A stretch of 64,000 nt of DNA. Origin: FEN-1219 sp963728995 (lineage in GTDB: Bacteria; Pseudomonadota; Gammaproteobacteria; Steroidobacterales; Rariloculaceae). The stretch covers positions 186,001 to 250,000 of the forward strand of contig CAVSMD010000002.1 of the NCBI GenBank assembly GCA_963728995.1, read 5' to 3'. The translations under genes were made by a program, and so were the position numbers. The notes beneath the pieces are model-generated. The model ran no database searches. It was not told where the DNA came from and worked only from the letters and a program-made list of their open reading frames with translations. Of the stretch, positions 54,049 through 63,565 are shown piece after piece (position 1 is the stretch's first letter; every line of letters begins with the position of its first letter).

Positions 54049-54906
54049 ATGCCCGCACGAGATCAGGACTCGGCTCGCACCGTCGCTCCACCCTGGATCG
54101 TGACGTTCGCCGATCTGATGGTGCTGCTCATGTGCTTCTTCGTGCTGATGCTCTCGTTCTCCGAGATGGACCCGGCGAAGTTCAAGCTCATGTCCGGCTC
54201 GCTGCGAGAGGCCTTCGGCGTGCAGACGGAGGTCACGGCCACCGACGCGCCGAAGGGCACGAGCCTGGACGCGACTGAATTCAGCCCCGGCATACCGGAG
54301 GAGACGGACCTGCACGAGGTGCGCCAGCATACGGTCGACTCGGAGGCCAACACACTCGATCTCGGTCTCGCGCAGCGTCTGCGTGAGCTGAAAGCGCAAG
54401 AGGACGCCGCAGCGCAGCGGGCCGCGCAGCTGCGTGCCTTGTTTCGGCAGGAGATCGATGACGGCAAGCTGCTGATTCGTCAGGAAGGCAGCAACGTCGT
54501 GATTCAGCTGCTGGAGAAGGACTCCTTTCCGTCGGGCGGCGCGGAGCTGGAGCCCGGCGCGCTCGCGACGCTCGCGAAGATCGGGACTCTCATCAACGGC
54601 ATGTCGGGTGCGATCACGGTCGCCGGGCACACCGACAACGTACCGATTCGCCCCGGCGGCGCGTATCGGTCGAACTGGGATCTGTCTGCGGCCCGGGCCG
54701 CGTCGGTCGCCCACGAGCTGCTGGCGGCCGGTCTCGATCCGGCCCGCCTGATGGTGACGGGGCACGCCGACACTCAACCTCGCGTCCCCAACGACTCCGC
54801 CACCAACCGAGCGCTGAATCGCCGCGTCGACATCACGTTCACCAACGGCCGTGACCGACCGAGCGGCTGGGACGATGCGGTGCCGGCACCGCTGCCCCAG
54901 CCCTAG
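54049..54906 (+). CDS. Second MotB-type stator protein (PomB/MotD-like)
   Basis: A 285-residue partner of the preceding gene, intact. The membrane helix is TFADLMVLLMCFFVLMLSFS with the essential Asp; the CFF context is like sodium-type PomB. A hydrophilic linker (about 55-160) precedes the OmpA-like domain: FPSGGAELEPGALATLAKIG, VAGHTDNVPIRPGGAYRSN, WDLSAARAASVAHELLAAG, ATNRALNRRVDITF. Its stop overlaps the convergent outer-membrane gene by 4 bases. Ion specificity is inference only. Confidence 0.93.
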   Translation: MPARDQDSARTVAPPWIVTFADLMVLLMCFFVLMLSFSEMDPAKFKLMSGSLREAFGVQTEVTATDAPKGTSLDATEFSPGIPEETDLHEVRQHTVDSEANTLDLGLAQRLRELKAQEDAAAQRAAQLRALFRQEIDDGKLLIRQEGSNVVIQLLEKDSFPSGGAELEPGALATLAKIGTLINGMSGAITVAGHTDNVPIRPGGAYRSNWDLSAARAASVAHELLAAGLDPARLMVTGHADTQPRVPNDSATNRALNRRVDITFTNGRDRPSGWDDAVPAPLPQP

Positions 54907-55553
54907 AAGCGGAACACGAACCCGACCGTCACGTACGGCAGCAGGTCGAGGTTGCTCAAGGAATCGCGAAGCTGCGCCTCCTCGTCGGCAATGTCCTGCT
55001 GAAACGAGGGGTCCCCCAGCAGCGTCCCCGTCGCGCGCAGCGTGACCCTGGGAGACCCCTGGTCGAGCACACCGACGTCCAGGGACATGCCGAACAGCTG
55101 TTTGCCGCGAGACCAGTCCCAGCCGACGCCCGCGAAAGGCGCGATTTTATCGAAATCGATCGTGCCGCTGAGGACACCGACCTCCGCCGGCGTATATGTC
55201 GTGGTGCCGATCGTAACGTCGTCTGACGGCGTGCTCAGGGCCTTCAGCCGGTTGTCGTTGCGCAAAATCCCCGCCGTCAGCCGCAAAGGTGTCTTTTTCG
55301 GATGAAAGTCGAAGGCGAACGACAGCGAGTCCCAGACTACGTCAAATTGGTAGTCGATATCGGACTCCTGGCCGTCGAACCCGAGTGTCGAGCCATTGAT
55401 GCCGCCCCGTATGGCCAGCCGCTCGCCGAGATTCTGCGTGTATTCGACGCCTAGACCCAGCGCTCCGACCTTGAGGCCGACCGCTCGATCGCCGGCCGAA
55501 GCCCACGCCGTGGGCAGCAGCAACAAGCCAGCGAGGCCGAGTTTGCGCACCAT
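54903..55553 (-). CDS. Outer-membrane beta-barrel protein, unknown function
   Basis: About 216 residues from ATG 55553, which is 6 bases after AAGGAG (the ATG 6 bases upstream, at 55559, is too close to that site). Signal peptide LGLAGLLLLPTAWASAGD. The mature sequence has alternating polar and nonpolar strands (AVGLKVGALGLGVEYTQNLG, GKQLFGMSLDVGVL) and ends in LLPYVTVGFVFRF, an aromatic C-terminal Phe recognised by BAM. Family not recognised; similar proteins are annotated only as outer-membrane beta-barrels. Confidence 0.8.
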   Translation of the reverse strand: MVRKLGLAGLLLLPTAWASAGDRAVGLKVGALGLGVEYTQNLGERLAIRGGINGSTLGFDGQESDIDYQFDVVWDSLSFAFDFHPKKTPLRLTAGILRNDNRLKALSTPSDDVTIGTTTYTPAEVGVLSGTIDFDKIAPFAGVGWDWSRGKQLFGMSLDVGVLDQGSPRVTLRATGTLLGDPSFQQDIADEEAQLRDSLSNLDLLPYVTVGFVFRF

Positions 55554-55800
55554 CGTCATCTCCTTGGTCCTCCGAGCGCTCGGCCGACACTACCGCTGCG
55601 CCGCCTCCCGACGCAGCGATGGCATCACACAATGACCCCGACCGATCTCCCGATATCCCCACCTAACGCCCGCGACTCGAATCTTCTCGCCTCCCCAGTG
55701 TCCTACATCAACGACTGGGAGGGTCTTTTGACATACCGGTTTCGGTGCTAACGTTGAGCGAGCGCGAACAATGGTCCGCCTAGGACCCGGAAATCGGGCA

Positions 55801-56481
55801 ATGCCGCTGCCGCTCGCAAATCGAATCGCCATGTGCTGCCTGGCCCTAGCCGGGGCCCTGGTGCTCGAGGGTTGCGCCTCGGAAGTCATCGTCGAGTCGA
55901 AGTTCCCGACGCCGCTCGTCGAGCCCCTGCCGGTCAGGATGGGAATCCTGATCCCGGAAGAGCTCTACAACTACATCTACACGGAGGACGTCCCCAATCA
56001 GTCGCTGTGGACCATTGCGCTCGGCGACGCCAACGTCGCGATGCTGCAACCGCTGTTCAAGCAGATGTTCCGCGAGACGGAGGCGGTCGAAACCGTCCCG
56101 ACCGACGCTGCGAGCACGCGCCTCGATGGCGTGATCAAGCCCACGATCAACAAGTTCGAGTTCGACGTGCCGGTCGGGCAGCGCGACAAGTTCGTCGAGG
56201 TATGGATCCAATACCAGCTGACGCTGTACGACCGCGACGGTAACACCGTGGTCGAGTGGCCGGTCAGCGGCTACGGAAAATCCGAGCTCATGCGCAATCG
56301 CACCGACGCCGTCCAGAAGGCGGCCGTCGTCGCGATGCGCGAGGCCGGCGCAACGATCTCGACGAAATTCGCCGAGCAACCTCAGGTCAAGGACTGGTTG
56401 GGGGAGACAGAACATGCAACTACCGCAGGTGTGGGACCGCAAGCAGCCATTGCGCCAAGTGTCGTGGGCAAGGCCCAGTAG
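55801..56481 (+). CDS. Predicted lipoprotein, unknown function (first of a pair)
   Basis: About 226 residues. The lipobox LVLEGC-AS follows a hydrophobic stretch CCLALAGALVLEG; ATG 55801 puts the Cys at residue 25, whereas ATG 55771 would leave 10 extra residues. The mature part is an alpha/beta domain (RMGILIPEELYNYIYTED, LDGVIKPTINKFEFDVP, WIQYQLTLYDRDGNTVVEWP) of a type seen in lipoproteins that handle beta-strand surfaces (LPS-assembly-like), but I cannot name the family. The next gene starts 1 base after its stop. Confidence 0.75.
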   Translation: MPLPLANRIAMCCLALAGALVLEGCASEVIVESKFPTPLVEPLPVRMGILIPEELYNYIYTEDVPNQSLWTIALGDANVAMLQPLFKQMFRETEAVETVPTDAASTRLDGVIKPTINKFEFDVPVGQRDKFVEVWIQYQLTLYDRDGNTVVEWPVSGYGKSELMRNRTDAVQKAAVVAMREAGATISTKFAEQPQVKDWLGETEHATTAGVGPQAAIAPSVVGKAQ

Positions 56482-56482
56482 C

Positions 56483-57175
56483 ATGAAGGTCGCTCGCGTC
56501 AGCGCCATCGTCGCCGTCATCGGTCTCACGACCGCCTGTGGCGTGACGTCGCGCGTGGAACCGTACAAGCAGGGCACGGCCGTCATCCAAAAGGGCGAGA
56601 ACGTCGTCGTGCTTGCCCGCAAGCAGCATGCAAACCACGAGGCGGAAGAAGACTTCGTGCAGTGCATCAGCACCGCATTGACGAAGGGCGATCACGCGCT
56701 CGACGTCCATCCGTCGAAGGAATTCGAGGACAAGCTGTATCCCTGGTTCGAGCCTTCCACGGCACCGCTCAGCACCGAGGATCTCTCGCATCTGCTGGAG
56801 CGACCCGGTGTGCTGAATCAGGTGCGCAACACCGGCGTGCGTTACGTCGTCTGGCTGGACGGCTCCACCGATCGCGTAGCCAGCGGCGGCGGCATCAGCT
56901 GCGCCGCGGGCATCGGCGGTGCGGGCTGCATGGGACTCGCCTGGTGGGAAGACGACTCGCGCTACGACGCCACGGTCTGGGACATCAAAGACCTCCAGTC
57001 GGAAGGCACGATTCACGCAGACGTGAAGGGCCGGTCCGTGATGCCTGCCATCATCATTCCGTTGCCGTTCATCTCGCACCCGCAGGCGCATGCCTGTCGG
57101 GATCTGACGGAGCAGCTGAAGCAGTTCCTGACGACCCCCGAGGGCTATGGCGGCCCGGCACCGGACGTCGGCTAG
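56483..57175 (+). CDS. Predicted lipoprotein, unknown function (second of a pair)
   Basis: 230 residues from ATG 56483, with lipobox LTTAC-G at residue 19 after ARVSAIVAVIGLTTA. The mature domain has QKGENVVVLARKQHANHEAE, RNTGVRYVVWLDGSTDRVAS and a CAAGIGGAGCMGLAWWE segment with two cysteines that could form a disulfide. It ends with a helical region (HAHACRDLTEQLKQFLTTP in part). Cotranscription with the first lipoprotein is likely from the 1-base gap. Function unknown; both are probably outer-membrane-attached. Confidence 0.75.
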   Translation: MKVARVSAIVAVIGLTTACGVTSRVEPYKQGTAVIQKGENVVVLARKQHANHEAEEDFVQCISTALTKGDHALDVHPSKEFEDKLYPWFEPSTAPLSTEDLSHLLERPGVLNQVRNTGVRYVVWLDGSTDRVASGGGISCAAGIGGAGCMGLAWWEDDSRYDATVWDIKDLQSEGTIHADVKGRSVMPAIIIPLPFISHPQAHACRDLTEQLKQFLTTPEGYGGPAPDVG

Positions 57176-57469
57176 GCAGGGCGCCGCGGCCTGGTTGTTC
57201 GCTCTGCCGATTGAGTCGCGGCCGCGTCGTGCCGCCGGTCCTACACTGCGTGCTGCCTTCATCCTCCTGGGAACTGGCGCAACGCGATGCCAGCCGCGCC
57301 GCTGAACGACCGCCGCGACCTAGAGATCTTCTTCGTCGCCCCCCCACGCGACCCTGCCACGCCGCAATCATGGCCGTGCATCTGCGGCGGCACGGACTGA
57401 CCTGGCCCCTGGAACAGCGGCCGCAAACGGCTTAACGTATGCTCAAAAAATCGCGTCCATACTGCTGAA
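57176..57469 (+). other. Gap without recognised gene
   Basis: Nearly 300 bases between the second lipoprotein and the FHA gene. Short frames on both strands lack start signals; no strong hairpin or repeat was seen. It probably holds the promoter of the FHA gene. Confidence 0.4.
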
Positions 57470-59125
57470 ATGCCTACGACTCCTCCGGACGACATCGACG
57501 ACGACGACCATACCGACGAGCTGCCCGTGCTCATCGAGACGGTCGTGCTCGATTCCGCGCACCCCAGCAGGGTCGCTGCGGACTCGCTCGAGAACACGGG
57601 GGAGCGCACGGCCCGTTTCACGACGCTTCCGGCCACCACCGGCGTCGAGGTCGAATCGTTGCAGAGCGATCTCGCCGCCCGCGGTGCCCAGATCGCCGCG
57701 CTCGAGGAAGACATCGCGCAGCTGAGCGCGCGCTGGACGGACGTCGAACGGCACATGACCGCGAAGGACGCCCGGATCGAAGAGCTGGGCCATATCGTCG
57801 CGGAGCTGCGGCGGACGCTCGCCGAGCGTCACACTGCCGAGCAACACCTCGCGGCCGAGCTGCGCGAACGAAGCGCGGCCCTGGATCGCGCGGGTGCGGA
57901 AAGCGCCGAGCTGCGTGCAGCCGTCGCCACGGCGGAACAGAAGCTCGGCGCCCTGGCGGCCCCGCCGGCCGTGGCGACTGCCGAAGCGACGCCCCTGCAG
58001 CGCCTCCGCGAGGAGGTCGCAAGCCTGGCCACGTATATCGAAAACCGCCGCGAGTGGTGGTTGGAGCTGAAGACACGGGCGGCGGCCTCCACAAACCACG
58101 TGGTTCGGCTGCAGCAGGAGCTGCAGACTCTCTCCGCCACCCAGCGCGAGGGGATAGCGCTCGCGACCCGGGAATCCAACCGCGCAGCGGCGCTGCGTAG
58201 CGAATTGATCGCCCAAGCTCGGCTGGTCGAGGAGCTGCGCCGCGAGCTCGCTGCGGCCCGTGGCGTGGCGGTCGAAACGCAGGCACCGGCGTCGCGACCG
58301 ATGCCCCAGGGCGAAGCGCTCGCGAGCGATCCCGCGCCGCCGGTGGCGACGCCGATCGATCCACCGGACCGGGAGTCACCCGATCACCGCTCGACCGTGA
58401 CCGCGGCACCTGTCCAGGATGCGGCAATGGGTCTGCCGCCGGCGCCGGCGTTCGAGATCGTCGCCGCCCTCGAAGCGGAGCTCGGCCACAAACGCCAACA
58501 AATTTCCGCACAGCTCATCGAGCTGCGCGAGCGCGAGCAGCGCATCGAGCAAACCGCCGCGGCGCTCGAGCGCGTGCGCCAGGAGCTTGCCGCGGCACGC
58601 ACCGACCTCGAGAACCATCGGGCCGATCGAGCACGACTCGAGCGGACGCTAGTGGACAAGGACCGTGCGCTCGAGACACGCGACGCACGCGTCGCCAGCC
58701 TGCAAGACGAGCTGAGCCAGCGGCTCGGAGCAATTCAGAAGCTCAACGCCATGGACCTGTCCCTGCAGGGCCTCGATTCGAAAATGTCCGACCGGCTGAG
58801 ACGTGCGGATCAGGCGGCGGAGCTGCCGAACGCCCCCGTGCTCGTCTGCCTGACCGGCGATGCGCCGAAGCAATTCGCGCTCACGAGCAAGACCGTCACG
58901 ATAGGCCGCGGACATCATTGCGACATTCAGATTCTGACGCACTTCGTGAGTCGCGAGCACGCTCGGATCACGATCGACCGCGGCACCATCGTGATCGAGG
59001 ATCTGGCGAGCACGAACGGCGTGTTCGTCAACGCGATCCGCGTGGAACGCCACGTCTTTCAGCACGGCGATTTGTTGACGATCGGCGAGTCGCAATTCCG
59101 ATTCCTGGAATCGGTGGCACACTAG
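57470..59125 (+). CDS. Coiled-coil protein with C-terminal FHA domain
   Basis: A 551-residue protein. An acidic start (DDIDDDDHTDELP) is followed by two long coiled coils (about 60-145 and 180-250; then 320-430 with heptads such as LIELREREQRIEQTAAALER), a Pro/Ala-rich linker, and an FHA domain in the last 95 residues. FHA motifs are clear: TIGRGHHCDIQI, FVSREHARITI and DLASTNGVFVNAIRV, so binding to phosphothreonine peptides is expected. No Ser/Thr kinase is in the window. It may scaffold a process at the membrane with its small neighbours; that is inference. The following small membrane gene starts 5 bases after its stop. Confidence 0.88.
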   Translation: MPTTPPDDIDDDDHTDELPVLIETVVLDSAHPSRVAADSLENTGERTARFTTLPATTGVEVESLQSDLAARGAQIAALEEDIAQLSARWTDVERHMTAKDARIEELGHIVAELRRTLAERHTAEQHLAAELRERSAALDRAGAESAELRAAVATAEQKLGALAAPPAVATAEATPLQRLREEVASLATYIENRREWWLELKTRAAASTNHVVRLQQELQTLSATQREGIALATRESNRAAALRSELIAQARLVEELRRELAAARGVAVETQAPASRPMPQGEALASDPAPPVATPIDPPDRESPDHRSTVTAAPVQDAAMGLPPAPAFEIVAALEAELGHKRQQISAQLIELREREQRIEQTAAALERVRQELAAARTDLENHRADRARLERTLVDKDRALETRDARVASLQDELSQRLGAIQKLNAMDLSLQGLDSKMSDRLRRADQAAELPNAPVLVCLTGDAPKQFALTSKTVTIGRGHHCDIQILTHFVSREHARITIDRGTIVIEDLASTNGVFVNAIRVERHVFQHGDLLTIGESQFRFLESVAH

Positions 59126-59130
59126 GCGCA

Positions 59131-59415
59131 ATGGATCCGCCGCGAATACACAACGACGCTTTGAGACGCGAGCTGATCGTCGGCGCCACCCTGTTCGCGG
59201 TCGGCTTCTTCATTCTGCCGCCGGCAATCTACTGGGTCGGGCAAGAGGTGTTCGGCGACTACGCGCCGAACGCCGGGATCTGGGCGTTGACGGAAAGCAT
59301 CTGGTCCGACCTCCTGTCGTTCAGGCCAGCAGCCTGGCTGCTGGTGCTGAGTCCCTATGGCGTCATCCAGCTGCTGCGGCTGGGCCGTCGCTGCTGGCGC
59401 GCCGGGGACGTGTGA
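59131..59415 (+). CDS. Small two-helix membrane protein, unknown
   Basis: 94 residues from ATG 59131, 5 bases after the FHA gene, so probably cotranscribed. Hydrophobic segments: LIVGATLFAVGFFILPPAIY and AAWLLVLSPYGVIQLLRLG, separated by an Asp/Trp-containing loop. The C-terminus is basic (GRRCWRAGDV). Family not recognised. Confidence 0.7.
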   Translation: MDPPRIHNDALRRELIVGATLFAVGFFILPPAIYWVGQEVFGDYAPNAGIWALTESIWSDLLSFRPAAWLLVLSPYGVIQLLRLGRRCWRAGDV

Positions 59416-59505
59416 TTCCGTTCACAGATCTGCGTCGCGGGCGCGGAGAACCGCGCGCCCGTCTGCTATGGTCTAGGCAGGACCATTTCGACTTCTGTGG
59501 CCGAC

Positions 59506-59838
59506 ATGCTGAAGCTTTTGAAACGCTGGCTGGGCTGGGACGCGGATTCCAGTCTGTTCGACTTCAGCGAGCTGCGCGACCCTCCGCCGCGCCCGATCCG
59601 GCCGCGGACCGCGCCGCCTGTCGCCCCGACGATCAAGCCGCCGTCGGCCCCACAGAGCGCCGCAACGTCCGCCGGCCCGCGTCGCGAGAAGCGACGTGAA
59701 CGCGATCCGCGCGACGTCCTCGACAACCCCAAGCTAACGCTCGACAAGCCGGCCGATGATGGCTTCGATCCCTACAATACTGGTGCTTTCAACCGCAGCA
59801 CGTCGTGGGAAAAGATCGGCCGGCAGCGAAAACGCTGA
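59506..59838 (+). CDS. Small proline-rich, basic protein, unknown
   Basis: 110 residues from ATG 59506 (a GTG at 59497 is an alternative). Begins MLKLLKRWLGWDADSSLFDF, an amphipathic helix, then a Pro-rich disordered segment (PPRPIRPRTAPPVAPTIKPP in part), and a C-terminal motif DPYNTGAFNRSTSWEKIGRQ. The C-terminal motif looks like a conserved peptide of proteobacterial small proteins, but I cannot assign a family. Confidence 0.65.
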   Translation: MLKLLKRWLGWDADSSLFDFSELRDPPPRPIRPRTAPPVAPTIKPPSAPQSAATSAGPRREKRRERDPRDVLDNPKLTLDKPADDGFDPYNTGAFNRSTSWEKIGRQRKR

Positions 59839-59860
59839 CCGTTGCGCTTCCTGCAGCGCC

Positions 59861-60148
59861 TCAAGTCGGCCAATAGAACCACGTGGCCGCCGCCAGACCG
59901 ATCAGCAGGGCAATCACTGCGCGACGCCGCCACGTGGTGTTGCGCAGCTGCCCATAGAACGCAAACCCCGCAACGACGGTCAAAGCGCCAAAGATGCCGA
60001 AGCTGCCGAGCAGCGCCGGCAGCTCGGCGTCGAGCCTCGGGTAGTCGGACCGGAGCACGGCGAACACGATAACTACGCCGGCCAGAGAGAAGCTGATGGC
60101 CGCGGCACTTCCCAGGACGAACCCCAGTATCACGACGGATGGACGCAT
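59861..60148 (-). CDS. Small membrane protein, unknown
   Basis: 95 residues with three predicted helices: SVVILGFVLGSAAAISFSLA, LLGSFGIFGALTVVAGFAFY and AVIALLIGLAAATWFYW. Convergent with the preceding small gene. Family not recognised. Confidence 0.6.
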   Translation of the reverse strand: MRPSVVILGFVLGSAAAISFSLAGVVIVFAVLRSDYPRLDAELPALLGSFGIFGALTVVAGFAFYGQLRNTTWRRRAVIALLIGLAAATWFYWPT

Positions 60149-60301
60149 CAGCCGACGGTTCGCTCAATGCAACGGTTCGAATTGGCGCGCATCGTGATTG
60201 GTTTGGGGTTTCGACTGTAAGAGGGTTGATTCCCTGGGCTAAGGGCCGGAAACTGAACTACTATGCATGACCAGCGGCGGCAGGGACTCCAAGGAGGCAA
60301 C

Positions 60302-62409
60302 GTGAGGGTGTTGTTTGGCCGGTTGTTCACCGGTGTCGTTATTCTGACCGCGAGCTGGGCCTCATCTGCCGCGGTTGACCCGTTGGCGCCCCTGCAGATG
60401 CCCCCCAATGAGGCGGCCATCGCGAGCAACGTCACGAAGCTTATCGAAGAGCTTCACTACTCGCTACCGCATCTCGACAACTCATTGTCGTCGGCGATCC
60501 TCGATCGCTACCTCGACTCTCTCGACGGCAATCGCATGTACTTTACGGCCGCCGACATCGCGAGCTTCAACCGCCTGCGGTATGAGCTCGACGACCGTAC
60601 CAGGACGGGCGACCTGCAGCCGGTGTTCGATATCTTCAATCTCTTCCGCAAGCGCGCCAGCGAGCGCGTCGATTACGCCATCGGCCTCCTCGAGCACGGA
60701 GCCCGACTACACCGTCGACGAGTCGTTCCGTTGGGACCGCAGCGAGCTGCCCTGGCCCGCAACCGAAGCGGAGCTGAATGAAATCTGGCGCCAGAACGTC
60801 AAAAGCGACGGCCTGCGCCTCATGCTGACGGGCAAGACCTGGCCCGAAGCGGCAAAGATTCTCAGAGAACGCTACGAACGCTCCTACAAGCGCGTGACTC
60901 AGCTGACGACCGACGACGTGTTCGAAACGTACATGAACGCCGTCGCCCACAACATGGACCCGCACTCGAGCTATCTGTCGCCACGGCAGAGCGAGGAGTA
61001 CCGGATCCAGATGAGCCTCTCCTACGACGGCATCGGCGCCTCGCTGCAGCTCGAAGACGACTACGTCAAGGTCATGAACATCATTCCCGGCGGCCCCGCT
61101 CAGATCGACGGGCAGCTGAAGCCCGAGGACCGGATCACGGCCGTGGGCGAAGGTGGCACGGAGCCGATTGACGTCATTGGCTGGCGTCTCGACGACGTCG
61201 TGCAGAAGATTCGCGGCCCCGGTGGCACGCGCGTGCGCCTGCAGATCCTGCCGGCGGGCGCCACACCCGGCTCGCCGGAGAAAACCATCGAGCTCACGCG
61301 CGACAAGATCAAGCTCGAGGAGCAGGCCGCGAAAAAGCAGTTGCTCGAGATTCCGTTCGACGGCAAGAACTATCGTATCGGTGTCATTACGGTGCCGAGC
61401 TTCTATCAAGACTTCGCCGCGCGTAGCCGTGGGGACGACGACTACACGAGCACGTCGCGCGACGTGACGCGTTTGCTGGGCGAGTTCAAGGCCGAGGGCG
61501 GCATCGACGGCCTCGTCATGGACCTTCGCGCGAATGGCGGCGGCCACCTGTCGGAGGCCACTGAGCTGAGCGGACTGTTCATCGAGCGGGGACCGATCGT
61601 GCAGCTGCGCGAGACCCGCGGGACGATCCAGCAGCTGGACGACCCGAGCCCAACGGCGATCTACGGTGGACCGCTCGCGGTGCTCGTCGATCGCTATAGC
61701 GCGAGCGCGTCGGAGATCTTCGCGGCTGCCATCCAGGACTACGACCGTGGCGTCATCATCGGCCAGCAGACCTTCGGTAAGGGCACGGTCCAGAACCTAT
61801 TCCCGCTCGATCGCTTGATGCGGGGCACGGACAACGGTCAGCTGACGCTCACGATCGGCAAGTATTACCGCGTGACGGGCGAGAGCACGCAGCATCGCGG
61901 CGTACTACCCGACATCGAGCTACCCTCCGCCGTCGATACGACGACCGTCGGTGAAAGCACGCGCGATACCGCCTTACCCTGGGACCGCATTCAGCCCACG
62001 CGCTTCCGTGCGGACACGCATTTGGCCGCGGAGATGAACGACCTGCGGGCGCATCAGGCCGCACGAGCAGCGAAGGACCCCAATTACGCGTTCGTCGTCG
62101 CCGAGGACGCGGCGTACAGGGAAGCCAACGCGCAAAAGAGCGTGTCGCTGAACATGGACGAAGCGCACTGCAGAGAACAAGAAGATCGATGAAGGCCGGC
62201 TCACGCGCGAGAACGCACGCCGTGCCGCGCTCGGCTTGCCGGCCCTGACCGGCATCGACCAGCTGGAGTCGGCCGAGCGGCCCGAGAATATCCTGCTGCA
62301 GCAGGCCGCAAGCGTCGTCGCGGACATTGCCGAGCATGACGCGCCACGTCAGCGCCAGCTGGTCAGCGGGTCGGAAGGCGTCCGCAAGCAGGAGGCACGG
62401 CCGCAGTAG
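60302..62409 (+). CDS. prc: Tail-specific protease Prc (S41 family), two frame breaks
   Basis: Periplasmic C-terminal processing protease. GTG 60302, 4 bases after AAGGAGG, begins a signal peptide ending near WASSAA. The sequence runs through HYSLPHLDNSLSSAILDRYL and LDSLDGNRMYF to an extra base at 60695, then PDYTVDESFRWDRSELPWP, VAHNMDPHSSYLSPRQSEEY, the PDZ part GIGASLQLEDDYVKVMNIIP, and the protease core DRYSASASEIFAAAIQDYDR (catalytic Ser) with GQQTFGKGTVQNLFP (catalytic Lys). An extra base at 62169 shifts the C-terminal tail (RRAALGLPALTGIDQLESAE), which continues to the TAG at 62409. About 700 residues, normal for Prc. Confidence 0.92.
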
Positions 62410-62415
62410 CCGACC

Positions 62416-63486
62416 TCAACGCATCACGGCCAGCAGGTCCCAATAGTCGTCTGCGACGACGTTGATGCGCAGCGGCGCGTCCACGGATCGGCGCGCCAGG
62501 TCGATTTCGTTGGCCTGAGCGGCAGGGGTCCTCGCGATCGTCTGCAGGCAGTCGATGCTGGGCACGGAGTCCGTGTCGTTCCGGTACTTGACCTCCGTCA
62601 GCAGCAGGTCCGTGCGGCGTTTCACCTGATCCGCCAGCGTCTTCTGCTGCTTCAGCTCCTCGACCTTCTCCCTGATCCGCTCGACCATTCGATCGCAGTC
62701 GCGCCGATCGCCGAACTTCATGTCGCCCACCGACCGCTCCGTCGAGGTCTTGGCGAGCGACGCCAAGTCGTGCTCGGAGAAGTGGACGACCAGGTGCTGA
62801 GCGAGGGCTATGATCGCGCAGTTGATGAGCCGCCGGCTCTCGAGCGACAACCCCTCGAGATCGGGCAGAGGCTCGCCTTGGATCTTCTCGGCCAGCTCGC
62901 GCAGCTCCTCGAGCTTCTCCTCGAGCATCTTCTTGCCGTCGCGCAGGCCGGCGATCTTGCGTTTGAAGCTCGGGCCCCGAAACCAGCGGAACAGCCCATT
63001 CATGTTGGCGAGCTGTCGCTCGCAGCGGTCGAGCTCCTCGACGACGAGCCGGCGCTTCTCCGCCAAGCCCGAGACCTTGTCGTTGACGGCGCCGAGACGG
63101 CGCTTGCGCTTGGCGATCTCGGCATCCTGAACCTGCGCCCGCTCGCGCTTCTCCCTCTGAATCTGCAGCTCCTTGCCGAACTGCTCGAGACGCTGGGAGG
63201 CGATGCGCCAAAGATGGCGCAGCTGGAAGTAGACCATCGCGTTGGCCGCTGCCAGCGGATTCGTGAGCAATCGCTCGAGACCCTCGAGCTGCTCCTGGGC
63301 TCGAACGATCGCCCCTTCCTGCTCCTTCAGCTTGTCGAGCAGCTCGAAGCGCTCGCGCCGTAGAGCTTTCAGCTCGCGCTTCACTCCGGCACGATTCCAA
63401 TAAAGCTTGAGGAGCTGGTCCGGCGGCTCCTCGGACTCGCGATCGAGCAGCGCCCCTAGCATCGGGGCGCCGGGATTCTGTAACAC
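62416..63486 (-). CDS. Coiled-coil protein, unknown function
   Basis: 356 residues. Residues 30-210 are largely coiled coil (RAQEQLEGLERLLTNPLAAA; KELQIQREKRERAQVQDAEI; ERCERQ-type heptads), with a FRWFRGPSFKRKIAGL insert. The C-terminal part is more globular (LINCAIIALAQHLVVHFSEH; VADDYWDLLAVM). No signal peptide or membrane helix. Not a family I recognise. Convergent with prc, 7 bases between stops. Confidence 0.75.
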   Translation of the reverse strand: MLQNPGAPMLGALLDRESEEPPDQLLKLYWNRAGVKRELKALRRERFELLDKLKEQEGAIVRAQEQLEGLERLLTNPLAAANAMVYFQLRHLWRIASQRLEQFGKELQIQREKRERAQVQDAEIAKRKRRLGAVNDKVSGLAEKRRLVVEELDRCERQLANMNGLFRWFRGPSFKRKIAGLRDGKKMLEEKLEELRELAEKIQGEPLPDLEGLSLESRRLINCAIIALAQHLVVHFSEHDLASLAKTSTERSVGDMKFGDRRDCDRMVERIREKVEELKQQKTLADQVKRRTDLLLTEVKYRNDTDSVPSIDCLQTIARTPAAQANEIDLARRSVDAPLRINVVADDYWDLLAVMR

Positions 63487-63565
63487 GGACTCATGACAGC
63501 GGAATATAGCGTCCGGTTTGAGATCAAACCGTGACTCAAAGCAAGGATCGGGCGTGGAGCCGAGC

